A stretch of DNA of 59,757 nt from Chloroflexota bacterium (lineage in GTDB: Bacteria; Chloroflexota; Dormibacteria; Dormibacterales; Dormibacteraceae), in NCBI GenBank assembly GCA_005887685.1, contig VBHJ01000003.1, positions 1 to 59,757 of the forward strand. Direction: 5' to 3'. The notes beneath the pieces are model-generated. The model ran no database searches, was not told the DNA's origin, and worked only from the letters and a program-made list of their open reading frames with translations. Every line of letters begins with the position of its first letter. Position 1 is the first letter of the stretch. This document shows positions 32,571 through 41,398 of the stretch, piece after piece. Made by a program: the position numbers and the translations under genes.

Positions 32571-34035
32571 CCGGGCCCGGGAACTCGTCGTCGTCGGCCA
32601 TTACCCACGTGTCGCGGCTGCCGCCGCCCTGCGAGCTGTTGACGACCAGCGAACCGGGCCGCAGCGCGACGCGCGTCAGGCCACCCGCGGTGACGTAGAT
32701 GTCCGGCCCGGTGAGCACGAATGGTCGCAGGTCCTGGTGGCCCGGCCGCAGCCTGCCGCCGTCGAGCACCGGCTGGATCGACAGCGCGACGACGGGCTGG
32801 GCGATGAAGGCGCGCGGCGCGGCGATGATCCGGCGGCGAAACTCTTCGCGTTCCTCCGCTGTCGACGCGGTGCCGATGAGCATCCCGTAACCACCGGAAG
32901 CGTCGACCGTCTTCACGACCATCCGGTCGAGGTGCTCGAGCACGTACTTGCGGTCGGAATCATTTGCGCAGAGGTAGGTCTCGACGTTGGGCAGGATCGG
33001 ATCCTCGTTGAGGTAGTAGCGGATGATCTTCGGCACCATCGCGTACACCGCCTTGTCGTCCGCCACGCCGTTGCCGAGAGCGTTGGCGATCGCGACGTTG
33101 CGGGCGCGATAGGCGTTGACGAGGCCAGCCACCCCGACGAGCGACTCCTGCCGGCCGAAAATCGGGTCGAGCCACTCATCGTCGATACGTCGATAGATCA
33201 CGTGAACGGGGCGCAGTCCTCGTGTGGTCCGCATGAAGACGTGGTCGTCGTCGACCACCAGGTCGGTGCCCTCCACGAGCTCGATCCCCATCTGCTTGGC
33301 CAGGTACAGGTGCTCGTAGTACGCGGAGTTGTTGATGCCCGGCGTCAGCAGAACGACAGTCGGGTCGTCTACGCCGCCAGGTGCAAGCCATCGGAGGTGG
33401 CGGAGCAGCTCGTGGATGTAGCCCTCGACCGGACGCACGGGGTAGCCCGCGAAGAGGTCGGGCAGGATCCGCTTCATCACGTACCGGTTGGCCTGGACGT
33501 AAGACGCGCCCGAGGGGGTGCGCAGGTTGTCTTCGAGGACGAAGAAGTCGCCCTTTTCATTCCGGATCAGGTCGATACCCGCGATGTTGCAGTGGATCCC
33601 GTGAGGTACCTCGAGCCCTTCGACCTCGCGCAGGTAGAGCGAGCTGCTCAATACGATCTCGGGCGGGATCGCGCGCTGCCTCAGGATCAATTTGCGCCCG
33701 TAGACGTCGTCCAGGAACAGGTTCAGGGCGCGCAGCCGCTGGGCCAGCCCGGCCTCGAGGCGCTCCCAGGTGCGGGCTTCGATGACTCGCGGGATGACGT
33801 CGAACGGAAACACCTTCTCGGTGCCCTGCGCGTCGGGATAGACGGCGAAGGTGATGCCGTGGTTGCGGAACATCTCCATCGCGAGCTGGTGCCGGCGCTG
33901 GAGCTCGTCCGGGCCCAGGCGATTCAGCTGCTCGTAAAGTCGACGGTACGCGGGTCGCGGCTGACCGGCGGCCGCAAGCATCTCGTCATAGAACCCGTTG
34001 AACTGGTAGTTGGCATCGAGATTCACGAAACCCAC
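32563..34035 (-). CDS. Circularly permuted type-2 ATP-grasp protein
   Basis: About 490 residues. FYDEML near the start, LNLFLDDVYG, HCNIAGIDLIRNEKGDFFVLEDNLRTPSG, LTPGINNSAYYEHLYLAKQMGIELVEG and VVKTVDASGGYGMLIG are the characteristic segments of the family linked to alpha-E and transglutaminase genes. Expected to form amide bonds using ATP. GTG 34035 is preferred; TTG 34062 extends it. First gene of its operon. Confidence 0.87.
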   Translation of the reverse strand: MGFVNLDANYQFNGFYDEMLAAAGQPRPAYRRLYEQLNRLGPDELQRRHQLAMEMFRNHGITFAVYPDAQGTEKVFPFDVIPRVIEARTWERLEAGLAQRLRALNLFLDDVYGRKLILRQRAIPPEIVLSSSLYLREVEGLEVPHGIHCNIAGIDLIRNEKGDFFVLEDNLRTPSGASYVQANRYVMKRILPDLFAGYPVRPVEGYIHELLRHLRWLAPGGVDDPTVVLLTPGINNSAYYEHLYLAKQMGIELVEGTDLVVDDDHVFMRTTRGLRPVHVIYRRIDDEWLDPIFGRQESLVGVAGLVNAYRARNVAIANALGNGVADDKAVYAMVPKIIRYYLNEDPILPNVETYLCANDSDRKYVLEHLDRMVVKTVDASGGYGMLIGTASTAEEREEFRRRIIAAPRAFIAQPVVALSIQPVLDGGRLRPGHQDLRPFVLTGPDIYVTAGGLTRVALRPGSLVVNSSQGGGSRDTWVMADDDEFPGPDA

Positions 34036-34036
34036 C

Positions 34037-34044
34037 GCTATAGT
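34037..34044. promoter_or_regulatory. Bidirectional -10-like element GCTATAGT
   Basis: Reads TATAGT on the plus strand (34039-34044) and TATAGC on the minus strand. It lies between the divergent ATP-grasp and transglutaminase genes. With the eight-base spacing seen at 36216-36230, plus-strand initiation would begin near 34053. Confidence 0.4.
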
Positions 34045-34110
34045 GTCTGCGCCATCCCGCAATCTGCGAAAACGCTCAATTTACGGGTCGGCTGCGAGTT
34101 CAAATACGAC

Positions 34111-34884
34111 GTGAGCGCCCCGACTGTCGCCACCGTTCAGGTGCGCCCTCGCTCCGACGCCGGCCACCAGCTGGTCAGCGAGAGCTGGTCCACCCAGCCA
34201 CCTGTCCCGATCGACGAGTACGCCGACTTCTATGGCAACCCGGTCAAGCGCCTGGTCATGCCGCAGGGCGCGCTGGATCTGCGTTATGACGCTGTGGTGG
34301 CAGTGCCCGACGAGCCCGACCTGGACGCCACCGGGGCGCCCCAGCTCCCCGTCGACGAGATCCCGGGCGAGCTGCTCCACTTCACGCTACCGAGCCGCTA
34401 CTGCCTTTCCGACCAGCTGATGGGCATGGCCTGGGAGCTCTTCGGACAGACCGACCCAAGCGCCGCGAGGGTGAAGGCGATCTGCGACTGGGTCCATGAC
34501 AACATCCAGTTCCAGTACGGGACCAGCAACCCACTCACCACCGCGGTGGATGTGCTCGAGCAGCGCAAGGGCGTCTGCCGCGACCTGGCCCACCTCGCCA
34601 TCACGTTCTGCCGGGCCCTCAACATCCCGGCCCGGTATGTTTTTGGATACCTGCCCGACATCTACGTGCCGCCCGACCCCGCGCCGATGGACTTCGCCGC
34701 CTGGATGGAGGTCTACCTCGGGGATCGCTGGTGGACGTTCGACCCGCGCAACAACGTCCGCCGGGTCGGCCGCGTCTTGATCGGCCGCGGCCGCGATGCG
34801 CTCGACGTGGCGATGATGACCACATTCGGTCCTGCCGCGTTCAAGTCCATGGTGGTATGGGCGGACCTGGACAAGGCAAGCTGA
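34111..34884 (+). CDS. Transglutaminase-like protein (2 of 3), start uncertain
   Basis: 257 residues from GTG 34111. The core has Cys in RKGVCRDLAHLAI, His replaced in the usual place by PMDFAAWMEVYL (no obvious His), and Asp in WWTFDPRNN. In-frame sequence upstream of the GTG reads LNLRVGCEFKYD, which matches the normal first strand of this family, yet no ATG/GTG/TTG precedes it; ACG at 34072 or ATC at 34053 would be needed. Coupled to the next gene by TGATG. Confidence 0.75.
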   Translation: MSAPTVATVQVRPRSDAGHQLVSESWSTQPPVPIDEYADFYGNPVKRLVMPQGALDLRYDAVVAVPDEPDLDATGAPQLPVDEIPGELLHFTLPSRYCLSDQLMGMAWELFGQTDPSAARVKAICDWVHDNIQFQYGTSNPLTTAVDVLEQRKGVCRDLAHLAITFCRALNIPARYVFGYLPDIYVPPDPAPMDFAAWMEVYLGDRWWTFDPRNNVRRVGRVLIGRGRDALDVAMMTTFGPAAFKSMVVWADLDKAS

Positions 34885-35747
34885 TGGCGATCGACCCGGC
34901 CTCTGTCGACTGGAGCACCGCGAGGCGCGCGGCCTATCTCGTCCGGCAGAGCTTCCGGTACGAATACCCCCAGCCCATCCGCGACTTGAGCCACCGGCTC
35001 GTGGTGATCCCACCGGAGCGGTTCGGCGACCAGACACGGCTCTGGCACGAGGTTTCGGTGGGACTTGATGGGGCGCGGTTGGAGAATCGCAACGATCGCT
35101 TCGGCAACGTGGTCTTCGACGTCTTCGCGCGGCAGGTGCCGGCCGCGATCGAGTTCGTCGCCGAGGTTTCCGTCGAGCGCAGCGCTGCCGAGCCGAACCG
35201 TCTTGCCGACGGCTGGCTCGCCGAGGGCTACCTTCTCGAGCCGTCCGCCCTCACCGCGGCGGACGATGCGATCATGCGCGCCGCCGACGACCTGGCGACC
35301 GCATCGGAGTGGGGTTTGCCGCTTGCGGACCGGATCAACGACTGGGTCTACCAATCGATGACCTACCGCTACGGCGTCACAGGCGTGCGCACGACGGCGG
35401 CCGAGGCGCTCGCATGCGGCGCCGGGGTTTGCCAGGACTACGCGCACCTGATGCTGGCCCTCTGCCGCGCCTGCGGCCTTCCGTCGAGGTACGTCTCGGG
35501 GCACCTGCTCGGCCAGGGCGGCACCCACGCCTGGGTCGAGGTGATCCTGCCGACGCGTGACGGCACGGGGGACGCCATCGCCCACGCGTTCGACCCGACC
35601 CACGCCAGCCGGGGTGGGCTCGGCTACGTGAAGGTGGCCGTCGGCGGCGATTACTCGGACGTGGCGCCGACCTCGGGCACCTACGTTTCGGGCGCCCAAG
35701 GCCGGCTGACGGCAACAAAAAGGGTCTCCTTGGTCGACGTCGGGTAG
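34884..35747 (+). CDS. Transglutaminase-like protein (3 of 3)
   Basis: 287 residues. N-terminal beta domain (AAYLVRQSFRYEYPQPIRDLSHRLVVIPP), then Cys in CGAGVCQDYAHLML, His in GGTHAWVEVIL and Asp in HAFDPTHAS: a complete triad. ATG shares a base with the upstream TGA. With three paralogues, one ATP-grasp and one alpha-E, the locus has the full gene set of the predicted peptide-tagging system. Confidence 0.86.
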   Translation: MAIDPASVDWSTARRAAYLVRQSFRYEYPQPIRDLSHRLVVIPPERFGDQTRLWHEVSVGLDGARLENRNDRFGNVVFDVFARQVPAAIEFVAEVSVERSAAEPNRLADGWLAEGYLLEPSALTAADDAIMRAADDLATASEWGLPLADRINDWVYQSMTYRYGVTGVRTTAAEALACGAGVCQDYAHLMLALCRACGLPSRYVSGHLLGQGGTHAWVEVILPTRDGTGDAIAHAFDPTHASRGGLGYVKVAVGGDYSDVAPTSGTYVSGAQGRLTATKRVSLVDVG

Positions 35748-35750
35748 GCA

Positions 35751-35773
35751 CCCTCTCCCCCCAGGGGAGAGGG
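35751..35773. repeat. GC-rich dispersed palindrome, CCCTCTCCCC type, copy 2
   Basis: CCCTCTCCCC / GGGGAGAGGG around CCA, followed by CGGGGAGAGGGG. Same unit as 5519-5541. Sits between convergent genes. Confidence 0.7.
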
Positions 35774-35797
35774 CGGGGAGAGGGGGGATCGCCCCCG

Positions 35798-36118
35798 CTA
35801 CATCGCCGGCGTGATCTCGTACACCGTGATCTTGCCGCCCGACTGCAGCACCGGGCAGCCCTTCGCGAGCTCAGCCGCGGCGTTCAGCGAGTCGGCCTTG
35901 AGGATCGAGTAGCCGGTCGCCGGCGGGTTGCCGACCGCACCGTCGTGGACGGCTCCGTTGGAAACGTTCTTGGCGTGCTCGGCGAACGGGTTGCCGGCGT
36001 CGACGATCTTGTCGCCGAGCTTGCCGAACCAACCGCCCCAGGCCTGCATCGCCTTTTCCCGCTCCGCGGGGGTCGTTCCTGCGCTGCCTCCGCTGTACAG
36101 AAGCACGAAATTCGCCAT
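35798..36118 (-). CDS. YciI-like (DGPF/YCII) domain protein
   Basis: 106 residues. FVLLYSGGSAGTTPAEREKAMQAWGGWFGKLGDKIVDAGNPF and the end ADSLNAAAELAKGCPVL...GGKITVYEI fit the YCII-related fold. Small cytosolic protein, activity unknown. No DGPF tetrapeptide is seen. Divergent from the response regulator at 36230. Confidence 0.8.
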   Translation of the reverse strand: MANFVLLYSGGSAGTTPAEREKAMQAWGGWFGKLGDKIVDAGNPFAEHAKNVSNGAVHDGAVGNPPATGYSILKADSLNAAAELAKGCPVLQSGGKITVYEITPAM

Positions 36119-36215
36119 GCCGATCTCCTCCTGAATGATCTCCGTGGACTCATCTCAGTCGACGATCGGACGATGCCGAAATCGACAGTTCTTATGAAAT
36201 CCACACGCACCGGGC

Positions 36216-36221
36216 TATAAA
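36216..36221 (+). promoter_or_regulatory. -10 element TATAAA for the two-component operon
   Basis: TATAAA ends eight bases before ATG 36230, placing the transcript start at or next to the ATG. No ribosome site exists, consistent with leaderless initiation. A matching -35 is not obvious. Confidence 0.5.
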
Positions 36222-36229
36222 TCGCTCGG

Positions 36230-36886
36230 ATGGCAGGCTCCCGGATCCTCGTGGTCGAGGACGACCCCAGGCTGGCGGCGACGGTCGAGCGTGTTCTCGC
36301 CGCGGAGGACCACGACGTCGAGGTCGCGGCCGACGGCAACGAGGCGCTGCGCCGAGCCCGGGGGCGGCCCTTCGACCTCGTCGTCCTTGACATCATGCTG
36401 CCGGGTCTCGACGGAATCGCCGTCTGCAGGCGGCTGCGCGCCGCGGGCCCCGTTCCGATCCTGCTCCTGACCGCGCTCGGGGGCACCGAAGAACGGGTGC
36501 GGGGGCTGGACTCGGGCGCGGACGACTACCTGGTCAAGCCATTCGCCTACGAGGAGCTGCTCGCACGGGTACGGGCGCTGCTGCGGCGCACAGCGCCGGC
36601 AGACCACCTGCGCTTCGGCGACCTCCGCCTCGAACCCGCCGGCCGCAGCGCATGGCGCGGCGACCACGCGCTCGAGCTGACCGCCACGGAATTTGACCTG
36701 CTGCAGCACTTTCTGCGCCACCCGAGGCAGGTCCTTTCGCGCGAGCAGCTCATCGATGCCGTGTGGAAAGGCGAGGCCGAGTCCGACAACGTCGTCGCTG
36801 TCTACGTCGGATACCTGCGCCATAAGCTTGGCGAGCCGCGTCTGCTCCACACAGTCCGCGGCGCGGGCTACGCGCTGCACGAGTAG
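36230..36886 (+). CDS. OmpR/PhoB-family response regulator
   Basis: 218 residues. REC domain (1-115): VVEDDPRL, phospho-acceptor Asp in DLVVLDIMLPGLDG, YLVKPFAYEEL. The winged helix (125-218) has ELTATEFDLLQHFLRHPRQVLSREQLIDAVW and RYLRHKLG-type sequence ending in VRGAGYALHE. Its TAG overlaps the kinase GTG (TAGTG), so the pair is co-translated. Confidence 0.93.
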   Translation: MAGSRILVVEDDPRLAATVERVLAAEDHDVEVAADGNEALRRARGRPFDLVVLDIMLPGLDGIAVCRRLRAAGPVPILLLTALGGTEERVRGLDSGADDYLVKPFAYEELLARVRALLRRTAPADHLRFGDLRLEPAGRSAWRGDHALELTATEFDLLQHFLRHPRQVLSREQLIDAVWKGEAESDNVVAVYVGYLRHKLGEPRLLHTVRGAGYALHE

Positions 36887-38232
36887 TGTCCCTGCGCCTC
36901 AGGCTCGCCCTTTTCGGCGCGGCCGTCGTCGCTCTCGCGTTGGTGGTCTTCGGGTCGCTGCTCTACGCGCTGCTTTCACGCGGTGTGGTGACGAATCAGG
37001 ACGACGCACTTCGATCCCGGGCTCACGACGCGGTCGCGGCCCTCAACACAACCAATGACTTGTCACCCCGACAGGTGCTTGTGCCTTCCGACTTGCGCAC
37101 GAGCACGGACATCTTTGTCGAAGTGTTCGATCCGAGGTGGATGCTCATCTACTCAACGGCTCAGCTGAACGGCACAGCACCAGAACCGTCGGCGCGGCTC
37201 CGGGTCGCGAGCGCCGAGCTGTTGGTCGGTGGCTATTTCGACACCGACGGCGGCTTCCGTTACTACGGCCTGCCGTTTGACCGCGGTTTCGTGGTCACCG
37301 GACAGTCGACCAAGGTCCCGCAGTCCAGCTTGTCCGGGATCGTGGTCTTCCTAGTCGTCTCGGCCGTGCCCGCGCTGGTCGCCGCACTCATCGCGTCGTG
37401 GCTTGTCGCGGGGCGTGCCCTGGCGCCTCTGCAGGCGGTCGCCGTCGAGGCTGAGGAAATCGGCCGCAAGCGCGATTTTGGGCGGCGGCTCCCTCCGTCG
37501 CCCAGCCGCGACGAGGTGGCCAGGCTGACCGCAAGCTTCAACCAGATGCTGAGCCGGCTGCAGGACGCGTTCGAGTCCCAGCGCCGGTTCGTGGCCGACG
37601 CCTCGCATGAGCTGCGTACGCCGCTGACCACGATCCAGGGCAACGCCGGCCTGCTCGCCTCACGCTCGGTTGGGGATGACGTCAGGCAGGCGGCGGTCAC
37701 CGACATCGTCCAGGAGAGCGGGCGCATGGCCAGGCTCGTCGACCGCCTGCTGACGCTGGCGCGAGCCGACTCAGGACTGCAGCTCCACCTCGTGGCCATC
37801 GATCTCAAGCCGGTCGTCGACGAGGTTTGCCGCCAGGCGGTCGCCGCGCATCCCGGCCGGAAGCTGAGGGCCGAGACCGCGGGCGCCTCAGTTGATGGCG
37901 ACGAAGACGCGCTCCGGCAGCTTATGTGGATCCTTCTCGACAACGCGTTTCGGTACGCATCGTCGGCGGTCGAGGTCCGTCTGTATGTCGAGCCTGGCTG
38001 GGCCCGATTGCTCGTGAGCGACGACGGGCCAGGCGTGGCGCTCGAGGAGCGCGATCGAATCTTCGAGCGGTTTTATCGCGCCGATGCATCGCGCACCGGC
38101 TCTCACTCGGGCCTGGGCCTGTCCATCGCAAGCTGGATCGTCGCTCAACATCGCGGCCGTATCGTCGCGATCACGTCCGGCCTCGGCGGGGCGTCGTTTG
38201 TGGTGGACCTTCCTCTCTTACCCGGTTCTTAA
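36886..38232 (+). CDS. Sensor histidine kinase
   Basis: 448 residues. Two membrane helices (about 5-30 and 145-170) flank an extracytoplasmic sensor. A HAMP region follows (WLVAGRALAPLQAVAVEAEEIG), then H-box FVADASHELRTPLTTIQGN, N-box LMWILLDNAFRYA, and G1/G2 SDDGPGVALEERDRIFERFYR and GLGLSIASWIV. GTG start directly on the regulator's stop. Signal unknown. Confidence 0.92.
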   Translation: MSLRLRLALFGAAVVALALVVFGSLLYALLSRGVVTNQDDALRSRAHDAVAALNTTNDLSPRQVLVPSDLRTSTDIFVEVFDPRWMLIYSTAQLNGTAPEPSARLRVASAELLVGGYFDTDGGFRYYGLPFDRGFVVTGQSTKVPQSSLSGIVVFLVVSAVPALVAALIASWLVAGRALAPLQAVAVEAEEIGRKRDFGRRLPPSPSRDEVARLTASFNQMLSRLQDAFESQRRFVADASHELRTPLTTIQGNAGLLASRSVGDDVRQAAVTDIVQESGRMARLVDRLLTLARADSGLQLHLVAIDLKPVVDEVCRQAVAAHPGRKLRAETAGASVDGDEDALRQLMWILLDNAFRYASSAVEVRLYVEPGWARLLVSDDGPGVALEERDRIFERFYRADASRTGSHSGLGLSIASWIVAQHRGRIVAITSGLGGASFVVDLPLLPGS

Positions 38233-38254
38233 GTGCGGCGGCCACGATCGTGGC

Positions 38255-39325
38255 ATGTTCGACATTGCGCCTGATCACGCGATAGGTCTCTACGCCGGTG
38301 TGCTCGCGCTGCCCTTTGCGTTGCTTGCGATTCGCCTCCGCTCCGCGGCTCGAGCGGTGCCGGGAACGGTTCTCGCTGCGTCAGTCCTGATGGCGATCGC
38401 GGGCGCGATCCACCTCGGCCTGGTGTGGACGCATCGCGACGAGACCATCACCGCGTTGCTTTTCGCGTTGAACGGCGTCTCCTACATCGTTCTGTCGCAG
38501 CTCTACACGAGGCGGTGGTGGCGACCCGCGTCGGTCGGGCTCATCACGGCGACGCTCTTCGGTTACCTCGGCTACATCGTGCTGAACTTCGACACCCCGG
38601 ACCAGGTGGCGGTGGCGACCAAGCTCCTCGAGCTGACCACTCTTGGCATGGTCCTCGTGCCCACTCAAGGCGAGACGCGTAAGCGCAGATCGCGGTGGAC
38701 CATGCTCGGGGTCGCTGTACCGCTCCTCACCGTGGTGACGGTCGCAGTCGTGTGGATCGACGACCTGGCTCGGCCCGACGCTCTCCACGCGCACGCCGGC
38801 GCGGTACTCCAGGCAGCCAACGACACGGCGACGCCAGAGCAGGTCGCGGCGGCCAAGAAGCTCTACGACGAAACCGCCGCCGCGATCACGCCGTACCGCG
38901 ACTGGCATGCCGCGTGGGCCGCGGGATACCGCCCCGGCCCGCAGAACACCCCGTCGACGCACTGGATGAACCAGCGCTACGTCGACGCGGGATACGTGAT
39001 GGATCCGCGCCATCCGCAGGGGCTTGTCTACGCCAACACGAAGCACGGGCCGGTCCTGCTCGGTGCGATGTTCCAGATGCGGCACATCGGCCAGTTCGGT
39101 CCCGACCCGGGCGGCCCGCTCACGGCCTGGCATCAGCATGAAAACATCTGCTTCACGCCGTTCGGCTTCGAGTTCAGCCTCATGACACCAACGGCGACCT
39201 GCCCCCTCGGGTCGATCGACCTTAGCGTGCCGCCCATGCTGCATGTGTGGATCGTCGACAACCCCGGCGGTCCATTCGCAGTCGACATCGACTCCAAGGT
39301 GGTGAAACAAATTGATCAGAGCTGA
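38255..39325 (+). CDS. Membrane protein with a conserved extracytoplasmic C-terminal domain
   Basis: 356 residues. Six hydrophobic segments occupy residues 8-180; the remainder is soluble (AAAKKLYDETAAAITPYRDW, THWMNQRYVDAGYVMDPRHPQGLVY, LTAWHQHENICFTPFG), rich in His, Asp and Trp, and could bind metal or a ligand outside the membrane. I do not recognise the family. The next gene overlaps its 3' end by 14 bases. Confidence 0.65.
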   Translation: MFDIAPDHAIGLYAGVLALPFALLAIRLRSAARAVPGTVLAASVLMAIAGAIHLGLVWTHRDETITALLFALNGVSYIVLSQLYTRRWWRPASVGLITATLFGYLGYIVLNFDTPDQVAVATKLLELTTLGMVLVPTQGETRKRRSRWTMLGVAVPLLTVVTVAVVWIDDLARPDALHAHAGAVLQAANDTATPEQVAAAKKLYDETAAAITPYRDWHAAWAAGYRPGPQNTPSTHWMNQRYVDAGYVMDPRHPQGLVYANTKHGPVLLGAMFQMRHIGQFGPDPGGPLTAWHQHENICFTPFGFEFSLMTPTATCPLGSIDLSVPPMLHVWIVDNPGGPFAVDIDSKVVKQIDQS

Positions 39326-39698
39326 CGCGTCGAGCAGGCCCGAGGCGGCATTCGTGCTGCTCCTCATGCAGAGCGTCTTCTGGCTCATCGCCGGAATCTC
39401 GGCCGCGCCGTTCGTACTGGGTGGTGAGGTTTTCATGGCCGGCCTGGCTGTCGCGACGTTGCTTCTCGCCCTCGGAACATGCATGGGCGCGATCGGCGTC
39501 CTGTGGCGCCGGACCTGGGCCAGGGTCGCGGTGATCGCGCTCGAGGTCACCTGCCTCTTCGGCTCGGCGGTGCTGCTGTTGGTCCCGCTCGGATTCAATC
39601 GCGGGCTCGTGTCCGTGCTCGTCAACGTGGCCGTCCCGGTGGCCGTGATCGTGTTGTTACGGAAGGATCGAGAAGCTAGCCCGTCGCGCGTGCCTTGA
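39312..39698 (+). CDS. Small four-helix membrane protein
   Basis: 128 residues from TTG 39312, after an AAGGTGG. Hydrophobic stretches near 14-35, 40-62, 70-92 and 97-118. No motif. Overlaps the preceding gene, suggesting a shared function, and overlaps the convergent gene at 39676 by 23 bases. Confidence 0.6.
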   Translation: MIRADASSRPEAAFVLLLMQSVFWLIAGISAAPFVLGGEVFMAGLAVATLLLALGTCMGAIGVLWRRTWARVAVIALEVTCLFGSAVLLLVPLGFNRGLVSVLVNVAVPVAVIVLLRKDREASPSRVP

Positions 39699-40152
39699 GC
39701 GAACGCCGCTTGAGGGCTGCGTCCGCGTCGTCAGTCGTCACATAGCGACGGCGAAAGTTGCGAAGCGCGAAGCGGTCGCAGGCGGTCTCGGCCGACGATC
39801 CTTTGCCGAGGACTTCGTACAGGTACCAGTGCAGCCACTCGTGGCAGTAGAGGAACCGCAGCACGTCCCGCCTGCCCCTGAAGGACACGGTCTCTGAGGC
39901 CCAGGCAAAACGCATGCCCTCGCCGCGCTTGCGCCGCGCGGCGTAGATCACCGGCTCGCGGAATGGCTTGAACGGGATCGGCACCTGGAGCACGATGCGC
40001 CTCTCCTCGAACTCGCATCGGGCCGCCAGGTGGGGCGCCCAGCGATAGCGAAGCGGCCTCACCACGACCTCGTAATCGCAGCGCGGCAGCCCCTCCAGGG
40101 CGCGCCTTGCCTGGGCGGTGCTGAAGCCGGCAAGCTCGGACCGGATCGCCAT
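39676..40152 (-). CDS. HExxH-containing putative metallopeptidase-like protein
   Basis: 158 residues. HEWLHWYLYE is a zinc-protease-type HExxH, preceded by a basic region with QVPIPFKPFREPVIYAARRKRG. A third metal ligand is not clear; the later Glu in SSAETACDRFALRNF is a candidate. Resembles SprT-like proteins in layout only. ATG 40152 chosen; GTG 40194 is longer. Confidence 0.6.
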   Translation of the reverse strand: MAIRSELAGFSTAQARRALEGLPRCDYEVVVRPLRYRWAPHLAARCEFEERRIVLQVPIPFKPFREPVIYAARRKRGEGMRFAWASETVSFRGRRDVLRFLYCHEWLHWYLYEVLGKGSSAETACDRFALRNFRRRYVTTDDADAALKRRSLKARATG

Positions 40153-40197
40153 GGCCGACCAAGGATATGCGTTACCTCTACGTAGGAGGAACACCTA

Positions 40198-40698
40198 ATG
40201 CCAGATACCGTGGTCGGCCTTTTCGGGACCCGTTCGGAGGCTGAAGAAGCCCTTCGAAAACTCAAGGATTCGGGCTTTGGAGACGGCCAGTTGGCCCTTT
40301 CCACGCCGCGGATAGGCCGCCATGGCCACTATGGCCTGAAAGTGCTGATCGGCATCGTCGTGGGCGCCCTCCTGGGAGCCCTCGCGGGTGCGGTCGCGAC
40401 CGGGATGGTACCCGGCGTGCACCCGCTGGTGCCGGGCAACCTGGGGGCCACGTTCCTGTTCGGGGCGGTGGCAGGCGCCGCGACCGGCGGCGTGGCAGGG
40501 GCCCTCCTCAGCATGGCGGCGTCGGGCGACCGTGCCCTCTACTACGAGCAGGAGGTGGAGTCCGGCCGGTTCCTGGTCAGCGTGGCTGGGCCGCGTCTGG
40601 CGGAGGCGCGGGACTTGCTCCGCGCCGCGGGAGCGATGGAGGCCGCCCCGGTCGAGGCGCCCGTGGACGCGAGCCGGCCCCGACCGGAAAGCGGGTGA
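40198..40698 (+). CDS. Stress-protein-like membrane protein with glycine-rich helices
   Basis: 166 residues with an ideal AGGAGG upstream. TVVGLFGTRSEAEEALRKLKDSGF is the N-terminal fold found in general stress protein 17M/YflT-type proteins. Two glycine/alanine-rich helices (about 48-75, 82-108) follow, then ESGRFLVSVAGPRLAEARDLLRAAGA, which resembles a second copy of the fold. Role unknown. Confidence 0.68.
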   Translation: MPDTVVGLFGTRSEAEEALRKLKDSGFGDGQLALSTPRIGRHGHYGLKVLIGIVVGALLGALAGAVATGMVPGVHPLVPGNLGATFLFGAVAGAATGGVAGALLSMAASGDRALYYEQEVESGRFLVSVAGPRLAEARDLLRAAGAMEAAPVEAPVDASRPRPESG

Positions 40699-40784
40699 AT
40701 CAAGAAGTCCTCGGTACCAGGCTGACCTGACTCGTTAAGAGATTGGGGGAGCTTGGCCAGCAATGGCCGAGCCCTCCACTGTTT

Positions 40785-41342
40785 TTAGATTGCTTTGGGG
40801 GTCTTGACCAGCCAGGCCACGAAGGTTCCGGTGGCGACCCCGATCAGCGCCCCGACGCCCACGTCGCTCGGGAAGTGGTGCCCGAGGTGGACCCTCGACG
40901 CGCCAACTCCTGCCGCGAGCGCGAAGACGAGCGGCGAGGCTTTCGGGTAGAACACCGACACCGCCGTCGCGGCCGCGAACGACGACGCGGAGTGGCCCGA
41001 TGGAAAGGACGCGTCCGTCGTGCGGATGCCGACGACCAGCACATTGCGCCCGACATGGGGCCGGTTGCGCTTGAAGACCGGCTTCACGATGCGCTGGACG
41101 AGGTAGGTCGTGCCCAACGACGCGATCGCCGTGGCCAGCCCCGCCCGCCGGCCTCGAGACCCTCCAAGCCAGGCCATCGCGACGCCGGCGCCTACCCAGC
41201 CAAGCCCCTCGCCGAGGTCGGACAGCAGCGTCACGTAGCGGTCGCCCACGGGGGAGTGGGGCAGACCGTGAATCATCAGGTAAAGCCGGCGGTCGAGGCT
41301 CTCCGGCAGGATCCGTGGCGGCTCGAGGTGTGGCGTCTGCAT
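40785..41342 (-). CDS. PAP2-superfamily membrane phosphatase
   Basis: 185 residues, several helices. The three phosphatase motifs are in order: KPVFKRNRP (KxxxxxxRP), FPSGHSAS (PSGH), SRVHLGHHFPSD (SRxxxxxHxxxD). Acts on lipid phosphates such as undecaprenyl pyrophosphate or phosphatidate; which one is not clear. Confidence 0.88.
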   Translation of the reverse strand: MQTPHLEPPRILPESLDRRLYLMIHGLPHSPVGDRYVTLLSDLGEGLGWVGAGVAMAWLGGSRGRRAGLATAIASLGTTYLVQRIVKPVFKRNRPHVGRNVLVVGIRTTDASFPSGHSASSFAAATAVSVFYPKASPLVFALAAGVGASRVHLGHHFPSDVGVGALIGVATGTFVAWLVKTPKAI

Positions 41343-41398
41343 CTAGGTAGGAAACGCGCGAAGGCCGGTCGGCGTTGCGCAGACGTTCTGGTTCTGGG

